In this document: piece by piece, positions 23,683 to 34,453 of the stretch
Layout of the letters: each line of letters begins with the position of its first letter
Position numbering within the stretch: the stretch's first letter is position 1
Assembly (NCBI GenBank): GCA_003194525.1
Contig: NBIV01000101.1
Coordinates: forward strand, 62,001-126,000
Direction: 5' to 3'
Origin: Gracilariopsis chorda
Taxonomy: Eukaryota > Rhodophyta > Florideophyceae > Gracilariales > Gracilariaceae
Length of the DNA: 64,000 nt
Notes under the pieces: model-generated
The model's input: the letters and a program-made list of their open reading frames with translations, nothing else
The model's database searches: none
Told to the model about the DNA's origin: nothing
Position numbers and translations under genes: made by a program

Positions 23683-24344
23683 TGGCTAATTTCTATTGTC
23701 AAAGTATTGTCCATCGTAACCAACCAGGGCCTACTGTTGAAGTAGTTCAACACTTATACCCTATCACAGTGGAGGAACCCGCCACTCCATCACCGCACTT
23801 TACATTGCTGGATAATCAGCCGCCGCCACCGCTCCAACTATTGGCACCGGCCAACAATCAACCAACAGCCAATCAGAAGCCGAAACGCACACCGGTGCTG
23901 CACCAGCTCGTTGACAGTGACGTCGACAGCGAGCATTTCACACCGCCCCGCCGGCACCCCAGTGTAATTGACCTCGTGGCAGAAGAAGTACCCGTACCAC
24001 GTGTCCCACGTGGCAGACCGACGCCGAAACCCAAACCTTTCATACAAAAACTTCGTGTTAAAAAGGACAGACTGTATCGGGACCGTTGCCAACCCAAACC
24101 ACGTAGCCGCAACGTGGCCAGATCAAAGAGATTTTGCAAACTGTGTGACATACAGTGCAATTCTGCCAAAACGTACTTCGACCACAAGCAATCACGCGGT
24201 CACAAGACACGTTTACAGAACAAACGTGATCCTCCGTTCTGCAAAACGTGTGACCGTCATTTCGAGTCACACCACCACCTCAACCGTCACCTAAACGGCA
24301 AAGATCACCATAAGGTGCTTTACCGTAAGAATTTAAATAAATAA
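23683..24344 (+). CDS. Accessory two-finger C2H2 protein of element B (220 aa)
   Basis: The frame begins at the predicted splice acceptor; its ATG is formed by A at 23549 plus TG at 23683-23684. The N-terminal 130 residues are Pro/Gln/Thr rich (PPPPLQLLAPAN) with a basic stretch (TPKPKPFIQKLRVKK). The C-terminus holds two zinc fingers of C-x2-C-x12-H-x5-H type: FCKLCDIQCNSAKTYFDH followed by QSRGHK, and FCKTCDRHFESHHHLNRH followed by LNGKDHHK. Such fingers bind DNA or double-stranded RNA. It lies between leader and gag, 128 bases before the gag ATG, in a place where copia elements normally have no gene. It has no internal stop, unlike gag and pol. Function unknown; regulation of the element, RNA packaging or targeting are all possible. 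Confidence 0.7.
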
Positions 24345-24472
24345 ACTTCCATTTGCTTTTACGCTTTACTTCAAAACCTATTAGTAGTGTCTAATAAAGA
24401 TAGTATTTTCTTAAAACAAAGACACTATAGGTAATAACTAAAAAGAACAGTACAGTTACTAGTTAGTACACT

Positions 24473-26077
24473 ATGCCTCCACCTAACGGAAACTTCACAA
24501 CTAATGTCAGGTATGCCAACCCACAGCAACGACAATTCATAAAGTTCATTAAGAACATTCAAGAGAATGATGCCGATGCTGAACCTGCGCACATTATTGA
24601 ACTTTTGAGAACAGGGTACCCACCAGACAAATTACTCACATATTCTATTTTGAGTAATGGGTTGTTAATGCGTAAGCTCGCAAAGTTCCTAGAAGATCGA
24701 GGAATAACTCTTGCAGAACACGAAAGTAATCACCTCTTGAAAAGAATAGCTAAAACTATTTTCGAGGTATCAAACCTAGAGGATGCTTTCGCTGCAATAG
24801 ATTTATTCGAACAGACCCCATCTTCTGCCCCGAACAGCCGCAATCAACCAGTCAGGAACACCGAACCACAAGAGACCGTCGAAGCTGAGACGATACGCGA
24901 TGCCTCACCAAGCAAACGTACAATTGAGCAAAACCGCCAACGTCAGCCATGGCGCTCTCCAATAGCCAACAATGAACCACAAACAAACTTTGGAGACCAG
25001 CGAGACAAGATCGCTCATTATATTGCCTCTCGTTTCAAAGATGAATCTTCCAAATTCTCAGGGGCTCTTGGCGAATGTTGGGAGGAATTTCTAAGCGATT
25101 ATAAGTATGCCGCTTTAGATTACAATCTATCCAACCACCAAAGACTCCAATACTTGCACCATCTCTTGCGTGGAAATGCAAAACGGTTTTAGGTACAAAA
25201 CGTTGATGGCAGAGTACGAAGCTTCAGGGAAGCTTCAGCAATCATGGAAAAGGAATACAACTCTCTCTCCCGTCAGAACCGCATTGCGGCCTATCTACGC
25301 AACCTACGAATCCAGAAATTTGCTTCAAAGAGCTCTTCATTAAGCGACGCTTTGGAGAAACTCCATGAAGAAATTTCCAAGTTGTCTCCACAAGGCCCTA
25401 TGCACTGCCGATCCGAGCGCAACCGGATTGAATATTTACAGAATGCTGTTATTGGGCATTCATGGGCCCGAGACGCCTGCAGCAGAGCCAATGCGGGACT
25501 AATTAGCTATCACGAACTTTATGGACAGTTGGAAGCCGCAATTCAACTAGATCAGGAAGAGAAAATCGGTCGCATACGAGATCAGAATAGTCTTCAGTTA
25601 GACTCCCTCTCTACCGAAGATTTCCAGAACCCCGACACGACTGAGACGTTTTATGCTGGCCAATCTCGGTACACACGTCATCCAAATTCCACGAACAGGG
25701 CAAAATATCGTCAATCCAAGAACAAGCGAAACGTTAACTGTTGGAATTGTGGTAAATTTGGACATGTGATAGCTAAGTGTAGGCAACGCAAGGACCTCAC
25801 CAACACTGCTGCCAACCGGGTGCAATATTTGCAACGTAACGGCTGTAAGGATCATAACAAGGCTTTGAAACGCGTTTTATACGAAATCTGTCAACAGCTC
25901 GAAGAATCTAGTGATTCCGATGAGTTTGAAAGTGCTGAAACATTCTTTGCATGCAATGGCGATGCAGATTTTAGTGAGGGCAACGAAAATTCATATCCTT
26001 CTGAACAATTCTTTTCGTCCAACTTTGGAACGCAAAGTAGCGAGCCATCCCTCTCGAACTGCCTTGAAGATTTTTAA
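24473..26077 (+). pseudogene. gag: Gag of element B with one nonsense codon
   Basis: An ATG at 24473 opens a copia-type Gag. TAG at 25190-25192 interrupts it after GNAKRF, and the same frame continues with clearly coding sequence (REASAIMEKEYNSLSRQNR) through a canonical CCHC knuckle (CWNCGKFGHVIAKC, near 25740-25780) to TAA at 26075-26077. Without the stop the protein would be about 534 residues. A point mutation is the simplest explanation; comparison with sister copies would settle whether the stop is fixed. Confidence 0.85.
26068..26077 (+). promoter_or_regulatory. Putative -1 frameshift window, gag to pol of element B
   Basis: Gag ends GAA GAT TTT TAA. The pol frame (-1) is blocked by TGA at 26065-26067 and open after it, so the shift must happen in the last few codons, over a run of five T. 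A Phe tRNA slipping back one base on TTT at the stop would give the pol frame. Confidence 0.4.
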
Positions 26078-29000
26078 GTGGGAGTACTAATGATTTCTGC
26101 CGTAGTGCTCCTCCCAAGCAGCAGAACAAAAAGGGACCAGACAAGTCCTCCAACGGCTCACCACGAATCATTCGTTTTTGTACACGTAAGCAAGCACGAT
26201 ACAGTTCACACACACCTCGTTGGAACCTTATCGACATACATAGCATAAAGACGAGCTCATTCGACAAAACACGACGCGAATTTCAAGGCGCATGCCTGGA
26301 CTCTGGCGCACAACAATCCGTAGTGGGAAAGCAACAAGCCCACGCGTACTGTAAACTTGTTGGCATTCCATTTAAGCCGAAACACTCCAACAAAGCTTTC
26401 AAATTTGGAGATGGCGTATACTTCAGCCGTGGAACCATGCAAGTCCGCATTCCAATCCCTGGCAACACTTTTCTTCCACTAGAAATTGATGTTGTTGACG
26501 CCTCAGTACCGCTCCTTATTGGACTCAACATCTTGGACTTACACGCTCTTGTACCGGACAACGTGGAAAACATGCTTATCAATAAGAAGCTCAATTGGTC
26601 AATCCCAATCACGCGAAAATTCGGTGATATGTACTTAGAATGGGACTTCTCTGAGACACTTTACACAAAGAGTGAACTCCGCAAGATGCATATGCACTTC
26701 TACTATCCTAGCGCAAGCAAGCTTTTCAACTTGATCTCCCGAGCAAAGCCAGAAAATGCCACACCCGAGACCAGGAAACTCATCGAGCGTATATCAAAAT
26801 CATGTGCCACGTGCCAACGTTTCACACCCCGGCCACAGTCCTTCCAAGTATCCGTTCCAGGCAAAATAATATTCAACAGTGAAATTGCTTCGGATCTTAT
26901 GTTTTTGGACAAAATACCGGTACTACACGTTGTTGATACACAAACGCACTTCAGCTCTGCAGTATTCCTTAAGAGTCAAACCACCGAAGCGATCTGGTAC
27001 GCATTTCTCAGTTGTTGGGCAACACTTTACACTGGATATCCGGACAGAATGAAACTGGATAAAGCCAGACAATTTACATCCGCTCGATGGAAAGAACTGA
27101 CGAGCATGGCTGGAATCACCTTACAGTTCTCAGGCGTTGAAAGTCACAACTCCTTTGGCCCAGGCGAACGATATCACGAACCCTTACGACGTATATACCA
27201 AAAGATCCGTTACAGTGAGCCCGATGTACCTATCGCACTAGCCCTTCGTCTTGCTGTAAAGGCTATGAACGATACAGTGAACCCCGAAGGACTTGTACCT
27301 TCACTACTTGTATTTGGAGTTCTTCCCCGCTTCCCGCCCTTTAGCACAGAACTTCCAAATCATGAGGAGCGAATGAGAGCTCTTCAACTCGCGCGCACCG
27401 AAATGGAAACCATCACCTCGGAGCTTCGTTTGCGTCGAGCAATCGTCGCTCGCATTCCATCTGCCGCAGCAACAAACTTGAAAGTTGGACAAGAAGTTCT
27501 AGTTTATCGAGAGAATCTGAAGCCAATAAAATGGACTGGACCATACAAAATTGTGAAAATTGACGACAAACAAATCTACATCAACCGCAATGGCGAAACA
27601 GTCCAATATTCTATTGCGCAAGTCAAGCCCTTCTATCGTGACGAACTAATGAACAACCTTCATATTTGTCTACAACCAATACTTCCTAGTGACTTTGAAC
27701 TCTATGATGTTCAAATCACTGAAGTGTTAGGTCCTTCCGATGAACGTCGGAACCTGCCAGCATTCAGTGAAGCCAAACGAAAATAGCTGGCAGGATTAAT
27801 ATCCCGTGGAACGTGGAAAGTCATCAGAAAGGACGAAGTGTCAGAAGATGCCAACATTCTCACTGGCAGATTTGTGCTCGCCATCAAAAATCCAGAAACT
27901 GATGAAGAGATATTCAAAGCCAGATTTGTCGCCCAAGGGCACAAAGATCCCGAAAAACCTCTTCTTGTACATAATTCTCCTAATCTGCGACAATATTCAA
28001 CCCGAATTCTCGTTACTATCGCCGCTATTCTTGGATATAGAGTATGGAACACAGATGTTCGCCAAGCATACTTACAATCCGCCCAGAAGCTCATGCGTAA
28101 AGTATATTTGAAACCTCCAAAAGAATTAGTTCTTCCACCAGAAATGTTGTTGGAACTTCTTCGCCCTCTATATGGACTTTCAGACTCTGGAGACTATTGG
28201 TACAGAACAATAACCACCCATCTGAAAGAAGACCTAGGAATGAAACCGACAAAGGGAGATCTGTCATTATTTATGAGACACGAACAGTCAAAGCTTATTG
28301 GCTTAACCGGTGTTTACGTAGATGATCTCCTCCAGTGTGGAAACGAGCAGTTCCTGCAACAGGCAAAACGCACCGTTCAGAAATTTGAATCAAAGGACTT
28401 GGAAATGGATTGTGCTCTATTTACAGGCGTAAGATTGCGCACAATGGACAAAGGATTCTCACTCAGTCAGAAACATTATACCAAACGATTGCGAATTCTT
28501 CCGAAAGATTGCACCTTCTCCAATTTCCGTTCTCTGAGACATAAACTTGCTTGGTTAACTCACACGCGACCAGACATTTGCTGTGCTGTTAACATGGCTG
28601 CTCAAGTTACGGAACCTTCTTTCTCAAAGGAAGATGTGAAAAACATCAACAAAGTCGTAACGCATATTCAGCAGACTCAGGACGTAAGTCTGAATTATGT
28701 TAAACTTGATGTCAATTCACTTCATCTTAAGGTATATTCCGATTGATCATTCGCCAACAACACAGATAACTCATCCCAAATCGGATTCATCATTCTTCTC
28801 GTGGATAAGTTTGAAAACTGCAACATTCTTCACTTCTCAAGTCACAAAAGCCGGCGCGTTACCCGATCCGTTCTCGGAGGAGAACTATACGCATTTGCAG
28901 ATCCCTTCGACGTTGCTTACGTTATCAAACATGACTTAGAGTCAATACTCGGAAAACAAATACCAATCACAATGTTGACTGACTCAAAAAGTCTATTTGA

Positions 29001-29241
29001 CGTAATAACAAAAAGCTCATCGACATCTGAAAAGCGACTCATGATCGACATTTCAGCAGTTCGTGAAGCCTACTCGAACCATGAAATCTCCGATGTTGGA
29101 TATGTCACTTCCAATAACAACCCCGCCGATTCATTTACAAAAGTTAAGAACTGCGATGCTTTGAACCAACTACTAGTAACCTCAAAATGCGTTTTAGATA
29201 TTGAACAATTAGTAATTCGTGAACCAATGCGACAGTTGTAA
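26074..29241 (+). pseudogene. pol: Pol of element B with two nonsense codons
   Basis: One frame with TAG at 27784-27786 and TGA at 28744-28746. Protease: ACLDSGAQQSVVG near 26295-26330. Integrase: HHCC finger (KMHMHFYYPSASK ... CATCQRF), catalytic Asp (VVDTQTHFSS), second Asp region (MKLDKARQFTS) and Glu (FGPGERYHEPLRR). Reverse transcriptase begins after the first stop (GRFVLAIKNPETDEE, ARFVAQGHKD, NTDVRQAYLQ, LRPLYGLSDSGDYW) with active site GVYVDDLLQCGN near 28315. RNase H follows (VYSD, the stop, SFANNTDNSSQIG, ITMLTDSKSLFD). Ends at 29241 before the purine tract. Domain order is Ty1/copia. Confidence 0.92.
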
Positions 29242-29249
29242 GCCGTATG

Positions 29250-29263
29250 AAAAGAGAAGGGAG
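29250..29263 (+). other. Polypurine tract of element B
   Basis: AAAAGAGAAGGGAG directly abuts the 3' LTR. Confidence 0.8.
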
Positions 29264-29637
29264 TGTTAACTCACCCTGACTCAGCGCCTTTTGTGTCAGG
29301 CGCTGAGCAGAAAGAGATGGAACAGACCATCTCACCATCCTTGGGGGTGGTGAGAAAGCGTCTGGCCTTCTCACCATCCCCTAGGATGATGAGATGGCCT
29401 GTTTACAATACCGCTTGGCATGCAGACCCGTAGGATTGCATTGTAGTCGAGAAAGACGAGTAGCGTCTTTCTCTACACTATAAAAAGGGAGGAAGAGAGC
29501 TTGATCGTCCTCAACTCTCTTCCCCAACCCATCTTCTTCATCAACTATCATCTACCTAAGTAAAACCAATTTGGTTTTTTCGATACTAGTCGTAACTACC
29601 GCTGTATCGCTTTTCATATAATCGAGTTTTATCGACA
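29264..29637 (+). repeat. 3' LTR of element B
   Basis: Repeats 23138-23511 with about 3 differences, including the hairpins and the TATA box at 29479-29485. Followed by the CCCCG duplication. Confidence 0.93.
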
Positions 29638-29642
29638 CCCCG

Positions 29643-30160
29643 TCTGCCTGAACTGCCCCATGGCTAGTAGTATCCCTGCCGCGCCTGCCAGGGACAAGCA
29701 AAGGAAAAGGAGGCTTGTTGGGCAAAAGCAGCAGTATTTTCTTATTGAGACGCTTGTCTCTAACAGAAAGAAGAGAATGGATGGCAATGAGGTTTTGCAG
29801 ACAACGGCAGTTTGAAGCAAGAACCACGCTGTGCATCAGCCGATCCACATAAAGTTGTTGGGCTTGGGATATGAAATCATTCAGGATTTTAACAAGGTCT
29901 TCCATCTTCAACTCATCCCCCTGAACACGGCGTAAAACATCCGCTAGTTCGAGCAGTAAAGACGAAGAGAATCTAAAGCACTCAACACTATTCGGGACTG
30001 TTTCTGTTGCCAGTTGTGCGTTCCACGAGGATGACAGCGACGGTGCATCTTCTTCTTCTGTTTCCATCTCTGCTAAATCACAGTACTGAAACGAATGGCC
30101 CAACAAGCTTGAATAGTCTGAGAGCCCTCGAATAGTGGAGGTTGCTTCTGGCCTGGACAT
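29643..30160 (-). pseudogene. Unidentified minus-strand ORF cut by element B
   Basis: An ATG at 30160 opens about 172 codons that run into the LTR of element B. If the copia element is ignored, the frame continues into 23137-23041 for about 35 codons before a stop. The protein has an acidic N-terminus (DLAEMETEEEDAPSLSS) and a Leu-rich helical middle (SSLLLELADVLRRVQGDELK). No family recognised. It starts 90 bases outside the DIRS-like element, so it may be host or part of an older insertion. Confidence 0.35.
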
Positions 30161-30250
30161 ACTGAGGTGACTGGAAGAATGTTGCTTGAATTGTTCTGGG
30201 CCATCACCATATATTATGTTCTGTGTAGGCAGAGTTTAAGCAGATGAAAC

Positions 30251-30408
30251 AAATATCACTGCATAGAAAGGCCACCCACGAATGTGGCGTGCGCGCTTGC
30301 GTACGCGAATCAGATCAGTGATCCTATTGGTCACCGCCACCGGCGGGTCTACATAGTGCAAATATGGCACGCCAGAGGTCACAGTGATCTCCGACATGCC
30401 TCTCTCTT
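30251..30408 (+). repeat. Left terminal direct repeat, DIRS-like element
   Basis: Matches 34300-34453; shared blocks include GCGTACGCGAATCAGATCA and GCCAGAGGTCACAGTGATC. It is followed by a hairpin CTCTCT/AGAGAG near 30401-30416. Confidence 0.75.
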
Positions 30409-30651
30409 TCGAGAGAGTCCCCATCACTTGGCGATAGGCCATTTCAGTTGTTCAAGCGAAAAAGGCCAAGCAAACAAGTCGTTTGCAGATACAATACGTG
30501 TCTACTGCAGCTTCTTTTTTTAAAAATCTTGCCGTTGCCGATGAGCTTTTTGCAAAAGCAAAGCTTGTAGATCGAGACAAGACTCTTTCCGAAGCGGAGA
30601 TCGACCCAAAATGGGTCACAGCTTACGCAACTGTGGCTTGCCACTGCCGAA

Positions 30652-31035
30652 ATGAAAAGGATTTCGGTTTTGCCGCGGCACCCGTGCGAGCAACGTCCGT
30701 ATGTTGGTGCCTTCACAGGAGGCTTCTTTGAGCACCGCGAATGGTGGCCTCTACGGAGAGGCATGGAAGTGCACAAGAGCATGAGGGCAGTGCATGGTTA
30801 TGAAGCAAACTACATCAACGCCGCAGGGTTCTGGATGTCATTCAACCAAGGGGCTTTCTTGCTCCGTCATGAGGCATTAGAGGATAAGAAGACCGACGTG
30901 GCTTTGATGTACGATGTTTGGGCTATCATTTCGATCAGGTATGGACTCAGAATCACCAGGTTGAGGGCAGCGTTCTACAAGCTAGTTGCAAGAGATCCAT
31001 TGTACGCCAAGATGGTTCTGCCTAGCCTAGAATAG
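30652..31035 (+). CDS. Gag-like ORF of the DIRS-like element (127 aa)
   Basis: Frame with ATG at 30652 and TAG at 31033-31035. Mostly helical, ending in RLRAAFYKLVARDPLYAKMV. No zinc knuckle. The position between the left repeat and the reverse transcriptase suggests the Gag-like ORF1 of DIRS elements; homology was not established. It could be a fragment of a longer dead frame. Confidence 0.4.
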   Translation: MKRISVLPRHPCEQRPYVGAFTGGFFEHREWWPLRRGMEVHKSMRAVHGYEANYINAAGFWMSFNQGAFLLRHEALEDKKTDVALMYDVWAIISIRYGLRITRLRAAFYKLVARDPLYAKMVLPSLE

Positions 31036-31619
31036 CGAAATGACACACCCACTGCTGATGATCTCGTCGAGCCTTTCGAGAAGCTTAATACTCATACGAC
31101 TACGTAGCTGATGAAAGCGGTCGCCACCTTTAGTGAAAGCAATGTTACGAAGAGAGCTGGGATAGGTGGGGCTACTGGAGACAATTAATCGCCATAGGAA
31201 GCCGACACCATCCCCTTTGGCGTGGACCACATAGACGAGCAGAGGAATGGCGTCGTCTGGGCTGCTCGGAGTTCCTCTGCCGAGCACTCCAGTTCGGAAT
31301 CTTCGACAGTCGGTCAGTTCCCTTCGAGAAAGGGAAAGGAATGGAACTCGGAGAGAGTCCTCAAACTATGGAGGACAAGATGTTCGTGGCAGCCGACCTC
31401 AGGGAAGGCTGTGCGAGCCAGATCTATCGGGAAATATTGTACCGCAATGCCATGAGGGCCAAGGAAAAGAAACCAGTAATCATCGGCTTTCATGGTCTGG
31501 CAGGGAAGTGCGGAGGGGAAGTAAGGGAGGTTTGTTGTGAACCTCTCAGTGCAGTCGAAGCACAGGAAGAAGATATCATTGAAGACGGAATCGCTGCCAG
31601 AGTTCGCCATGAAGATCTA

Positions 31620-33006
31620 GAAGAAGAATCACTTCATCTTTTTCGACCTGAAGCAGGGATTTTGGCATTTCCAGCTCCACCCAGATATGCAAAACTAGTC
31701 CATTTTCCGTTACGACGGCAGGTACTACCAAAGCGTCGCGTTGCCCTTTGGATGCGGAAGGTATCATCTCTGATTCACCCAGCTAACCGTTTCCTTTATT
31801 CGCCGCTTGCCAGAGCACGGCTTCCGAGTGCTGGCATAGTTAGACGACTTTCTGATAGCACCATCTGTATTCGGAGTCGTCCCCGGCAAAATTCAATGCT
31901 GCAGAGCGAGGAGAATTGTTACCTCTCTTCTGAGTAGCTTCGGGCTGCGGCGCAATCCCACCAAGGGCTGCTGGGAAGGATCAACGAAGTTGGAGCACGT
32001 TGGGGCGCTCATCGACAACACCAAGATGAAATTCCTCGTACCGCCCCAGAAATTGGAGAGAGTGGGGAGCCTGGCCAAGGCCATCCTGAAAGCCCCAGGC
32101 TTTGAACGAAGATGGCTCAGCAAAAGAAAGGTCAAAAAACTCTATGGAGTGTGCGTTGCACTCTCATTGGCTATGCCTTGGGCCAGATTCTACACGTGGT
32201 CTCTGTACTGGGAGATGGCGGCGACGCAAAGAGAAGACAGCCGCGGGCAGATCCATTTGAGTCATAAGAGCATGAGAGATCTCCTAACATGGAAGCAAAT
32301 GGGCTCTCAGGAACTCGATAGAAGGCATATGGTCCCTCCTACTCCATCAGCAGCTCTGCACACGGACGCCACAGACGTGGGCTACGGCGGAACTTTCAAC
32401 GACAAGGAAATCAGCCCCGTGGTCGATGAATCTTGGCGAGCCCACGGAATATGGAGCTGGAAAGATCGCGCGAAGTCAATCAGTTTCAGAGAGTTAAAGG
32501 CCATTCGTATTCTGCTATCCGGCTCCCTCGGGCGGAAGATACTCTCGGAAGAGCACTGCAACCTACTTCTTCATGTCGACAGCCAGGCCTTAGTGCCTAT
32601 CACAAACTACTTTGTTTCTGCTTCACGCCCCATGCTTAGAGAGCTTCGAAAGCTGAAGCTGGTCTTGGACAAGCTCGGGGTGCGTCTTCGCTCTGAGTGG
32701 ATACCCTCTGTCACAAACAAGTTCGCGGATGGGCTGTCGCGACGCTTCTCCAGAAGAGACTTAAAGAGAAAGAGGCAGCTAAGGCGTTCGGTCGTGGCTG
32801 GTATGAACGCCCCACGAGACGCATTTCCATACCACCCAGTCGGAGAGCACCCAAACTTCCTTCGTCGACAGGCATACAAGGAGGTAGCGTCGGTTTGGGA
32901 CCTGGACACGGTTTGCCTGCTTTACCCCCCTGTGGACCTTATCCCAGCCACACTTCAAAAGCTGCAAACGACGGCAGCCCCGGCGATGCTTCTCATTCCG
33001 AACTGA
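31620..33006 (+). pseudogene. DIRS-type reverse transcriptase / RNase H with two stops
   Basis: A single frame from about 31640 to TGA at 33004-33006 with TAG at 31696-31698 and 31837-31839. Reverse-transcriptase blocks: FDLKQGFWHFQLHPDM, YDGRYYQSVALPFGCG, then the active-site region LDDFLIAP directly after the second stop. RNase H: ALHTDATDVGYGGTF, WSWKDRAKSISFRELKAI, LLLHVDSQALV, and NKFADGLSRRF. After it comes the DIRS-typical block LYPPVDLIPATLQKLQTT. These features separate it from gypsy and copia. Both stops are TAG, in a frame otherwise well kept. Confidence 0.8.
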
Positions 33007-34299
33007 CCAATGCAAGCTTGGTGCCAGGAAGCCTTGCGGATGGCGTCTCGCGTCGAAGAGCTGAGGGCGCCGCCGCATACCCTTTGGTCCGCTCCTCGGA
33101 AGCTGAATCAGAAGTGGAGACTGTTCCTCCTCGAGATCAACCTGGAGTGACCGACCGATCTGGCATGCAAATGGCTCTGGCCGACGCGACTCTGGCCGGG
33201 CTGGGCTCGGTGCGTGCTACGCTAGGTATTCTTCGGTCAGCCAAACTTCTGTCTGACTTCTCATGGAGTGGACGAACCATAGAGAGCTGCAACTTGCAGT
33301 GGCACGCACGGATCGAAATCTGTATGTTCAAGAATCTTTCTGTCCTTTCGGTTATAGAGGCTCCCTTTGTTGCGTTAGTCGGACGGTTGGTGTCAGAGAG
33401 AGAGACCGGACGACGTAACGTATTTAGCAGCTCTTTGCTGCAGTAGTTCGGTGGCTTTCGCCAAATGCAAGTCGCTTTGACCGGCGCTTGGGTTCCGAAC
33501 TTTCCATTCCTTGCGCACGTTGTTTGTGCTTATCAGAGGTGAGAGGAGCGAGAGTTCCCTCAGCGTGAAGTTCGCTGTGGCATCGCGGCAGCAGTCGTGC
33601 AGGCAAACTGGGGACTGAGGATGGCGACTTTTTCTCTTGGACGTCTACGGGATAGCGCGATTGTCATCTTTGCTTATTGCAAGAACGGTCTACGGGACAG
33701 CTTCGTTACCTCAATAGTTGCATCCAATTCGGCACTCACTGAAGAAGAAATGACCGCCCGTTTAACAGTTCTCAAAGAGGAACAGGCCATTCGTGCTCAG
33801 CTTCTGCAGTATCCTCGCATGTCCAACGCTCCTCAAATTGATTTGTGGCACTGGTTTCGAGTTGCACGTGGGCGGCATCCGTGTTTCTTTGGAGTGGATG
33901 GTGAGCAATATCTATTGATCGAACAGAACACTACTCGTGCTACGACTCGATGTTTGGATGCGCTTCACATCCAGCCTCTAGCAGTTGGCAAATAACCTTC
34001 GCGCTCGACCCGCATTGGCGCGCACACGGAGCAAGTCCTGTTAGGCTTATTACTCGAAGTTCGTTTGTCGCGTTTTGGATGGGGAGTGAACGGCGGATTG
34101 GAAATGGTTCGCGCACGTACTTTGACCGCACTTTCTCTTTCTCTCCCGCCTCGCTCTGGGTTTTCGGTTATACTCGTGCAGGATTTCCCGCTTCCACCGC
34201 AGAGCGGCGGCGCCGCAAGCGACGGAACCACAAACGCTGCACGGTTCTTAAGGTTTAGGGGTTTCGTTTTGTATAGACGACGTTTATGAAGATGATATA
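33007..34299 (+). other. 3' part of DIRS-like element, no recognised gene
   Basis: The region where a tyrosine recombinase would be expected. A 132-codon frame at 33597-33995 (ALTEEEMTARLTVLKEEQ, then IDLWHWFRVARGRHPCFFG) has no recombinase signature (R...HxxR...Y). Other frames are short. Either the recombinase has decayed or a different ORF sits here. Confidence 0.35.
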
Positions 34300-34453
34300 A
34301 AATCACTGCGTAGCAAGGCCTGCCACGAATTTGGCGTGCACGCTGCGTACGCGAATCAGATCACTGATCCGATTGGTCCCCTCCGCTGGCGGGTCTACAG
34401 AGTGCAAACATGACACGCCAGAGGTCACAGTGATCTTCGAAATGCCTCTCTCT
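34300..34453 (+). repeat. Right terminal direct repeat, DIRS-like element
   Basis: Matches 30251-30408 and ends near AATGCCTCTCTCT. Just beyond, 34560-34620 contains a C/G-rich foldback (GGGGAGCCCCCC, then CCCCAAAACGGGGG) that is not part of the repeat. Confidence 0.7.

Larger units (their letters stand above)
23138..29637 (+). mobile_element. Ty1/copia retrotransposon, element B (6.5 kb, young)
   Basis: Bounded by 374-base LTRs with TG...CA ends and flanked by a perfect 5-base duplication, CCCCG, at 23133-23137 and 29638-29642. The LTRs differ at only 3 positions by eye. Internal order is accessory zinc-finger ORF, gag, protease, integrase, reverse transcriptase, RNase H; integrase before reverse transcriptase defines the Ty1/copia type. 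Three in-frame stops (25190 TAG, 27784 TAG, 28744 TGA) break otherwise continuous frames, so this copy is probably non-autonomous despite its youth. Confidence 0.95.
30251..34453 (+). mobile_element. DIRS-like retroelement with direct terminal repeats (4.2 kb)
   Basis: Two direct repeats of about 155 bases (30251-30408 and 34300-34453, clearly homologous but diverged) bracket a Gag-like frame, a DIRS-type reverse transcriptase and RNase H, and about 1.3 kb of unassigned sequence. DIRS, Ngaro and PAT elements carry a tyrosine recombinase instead of an integrase; none could be recognised here, so the 3' part may be decayed or of another type. The reverse transcriptase has two in-frame stops. 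Confidence 0.7.
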
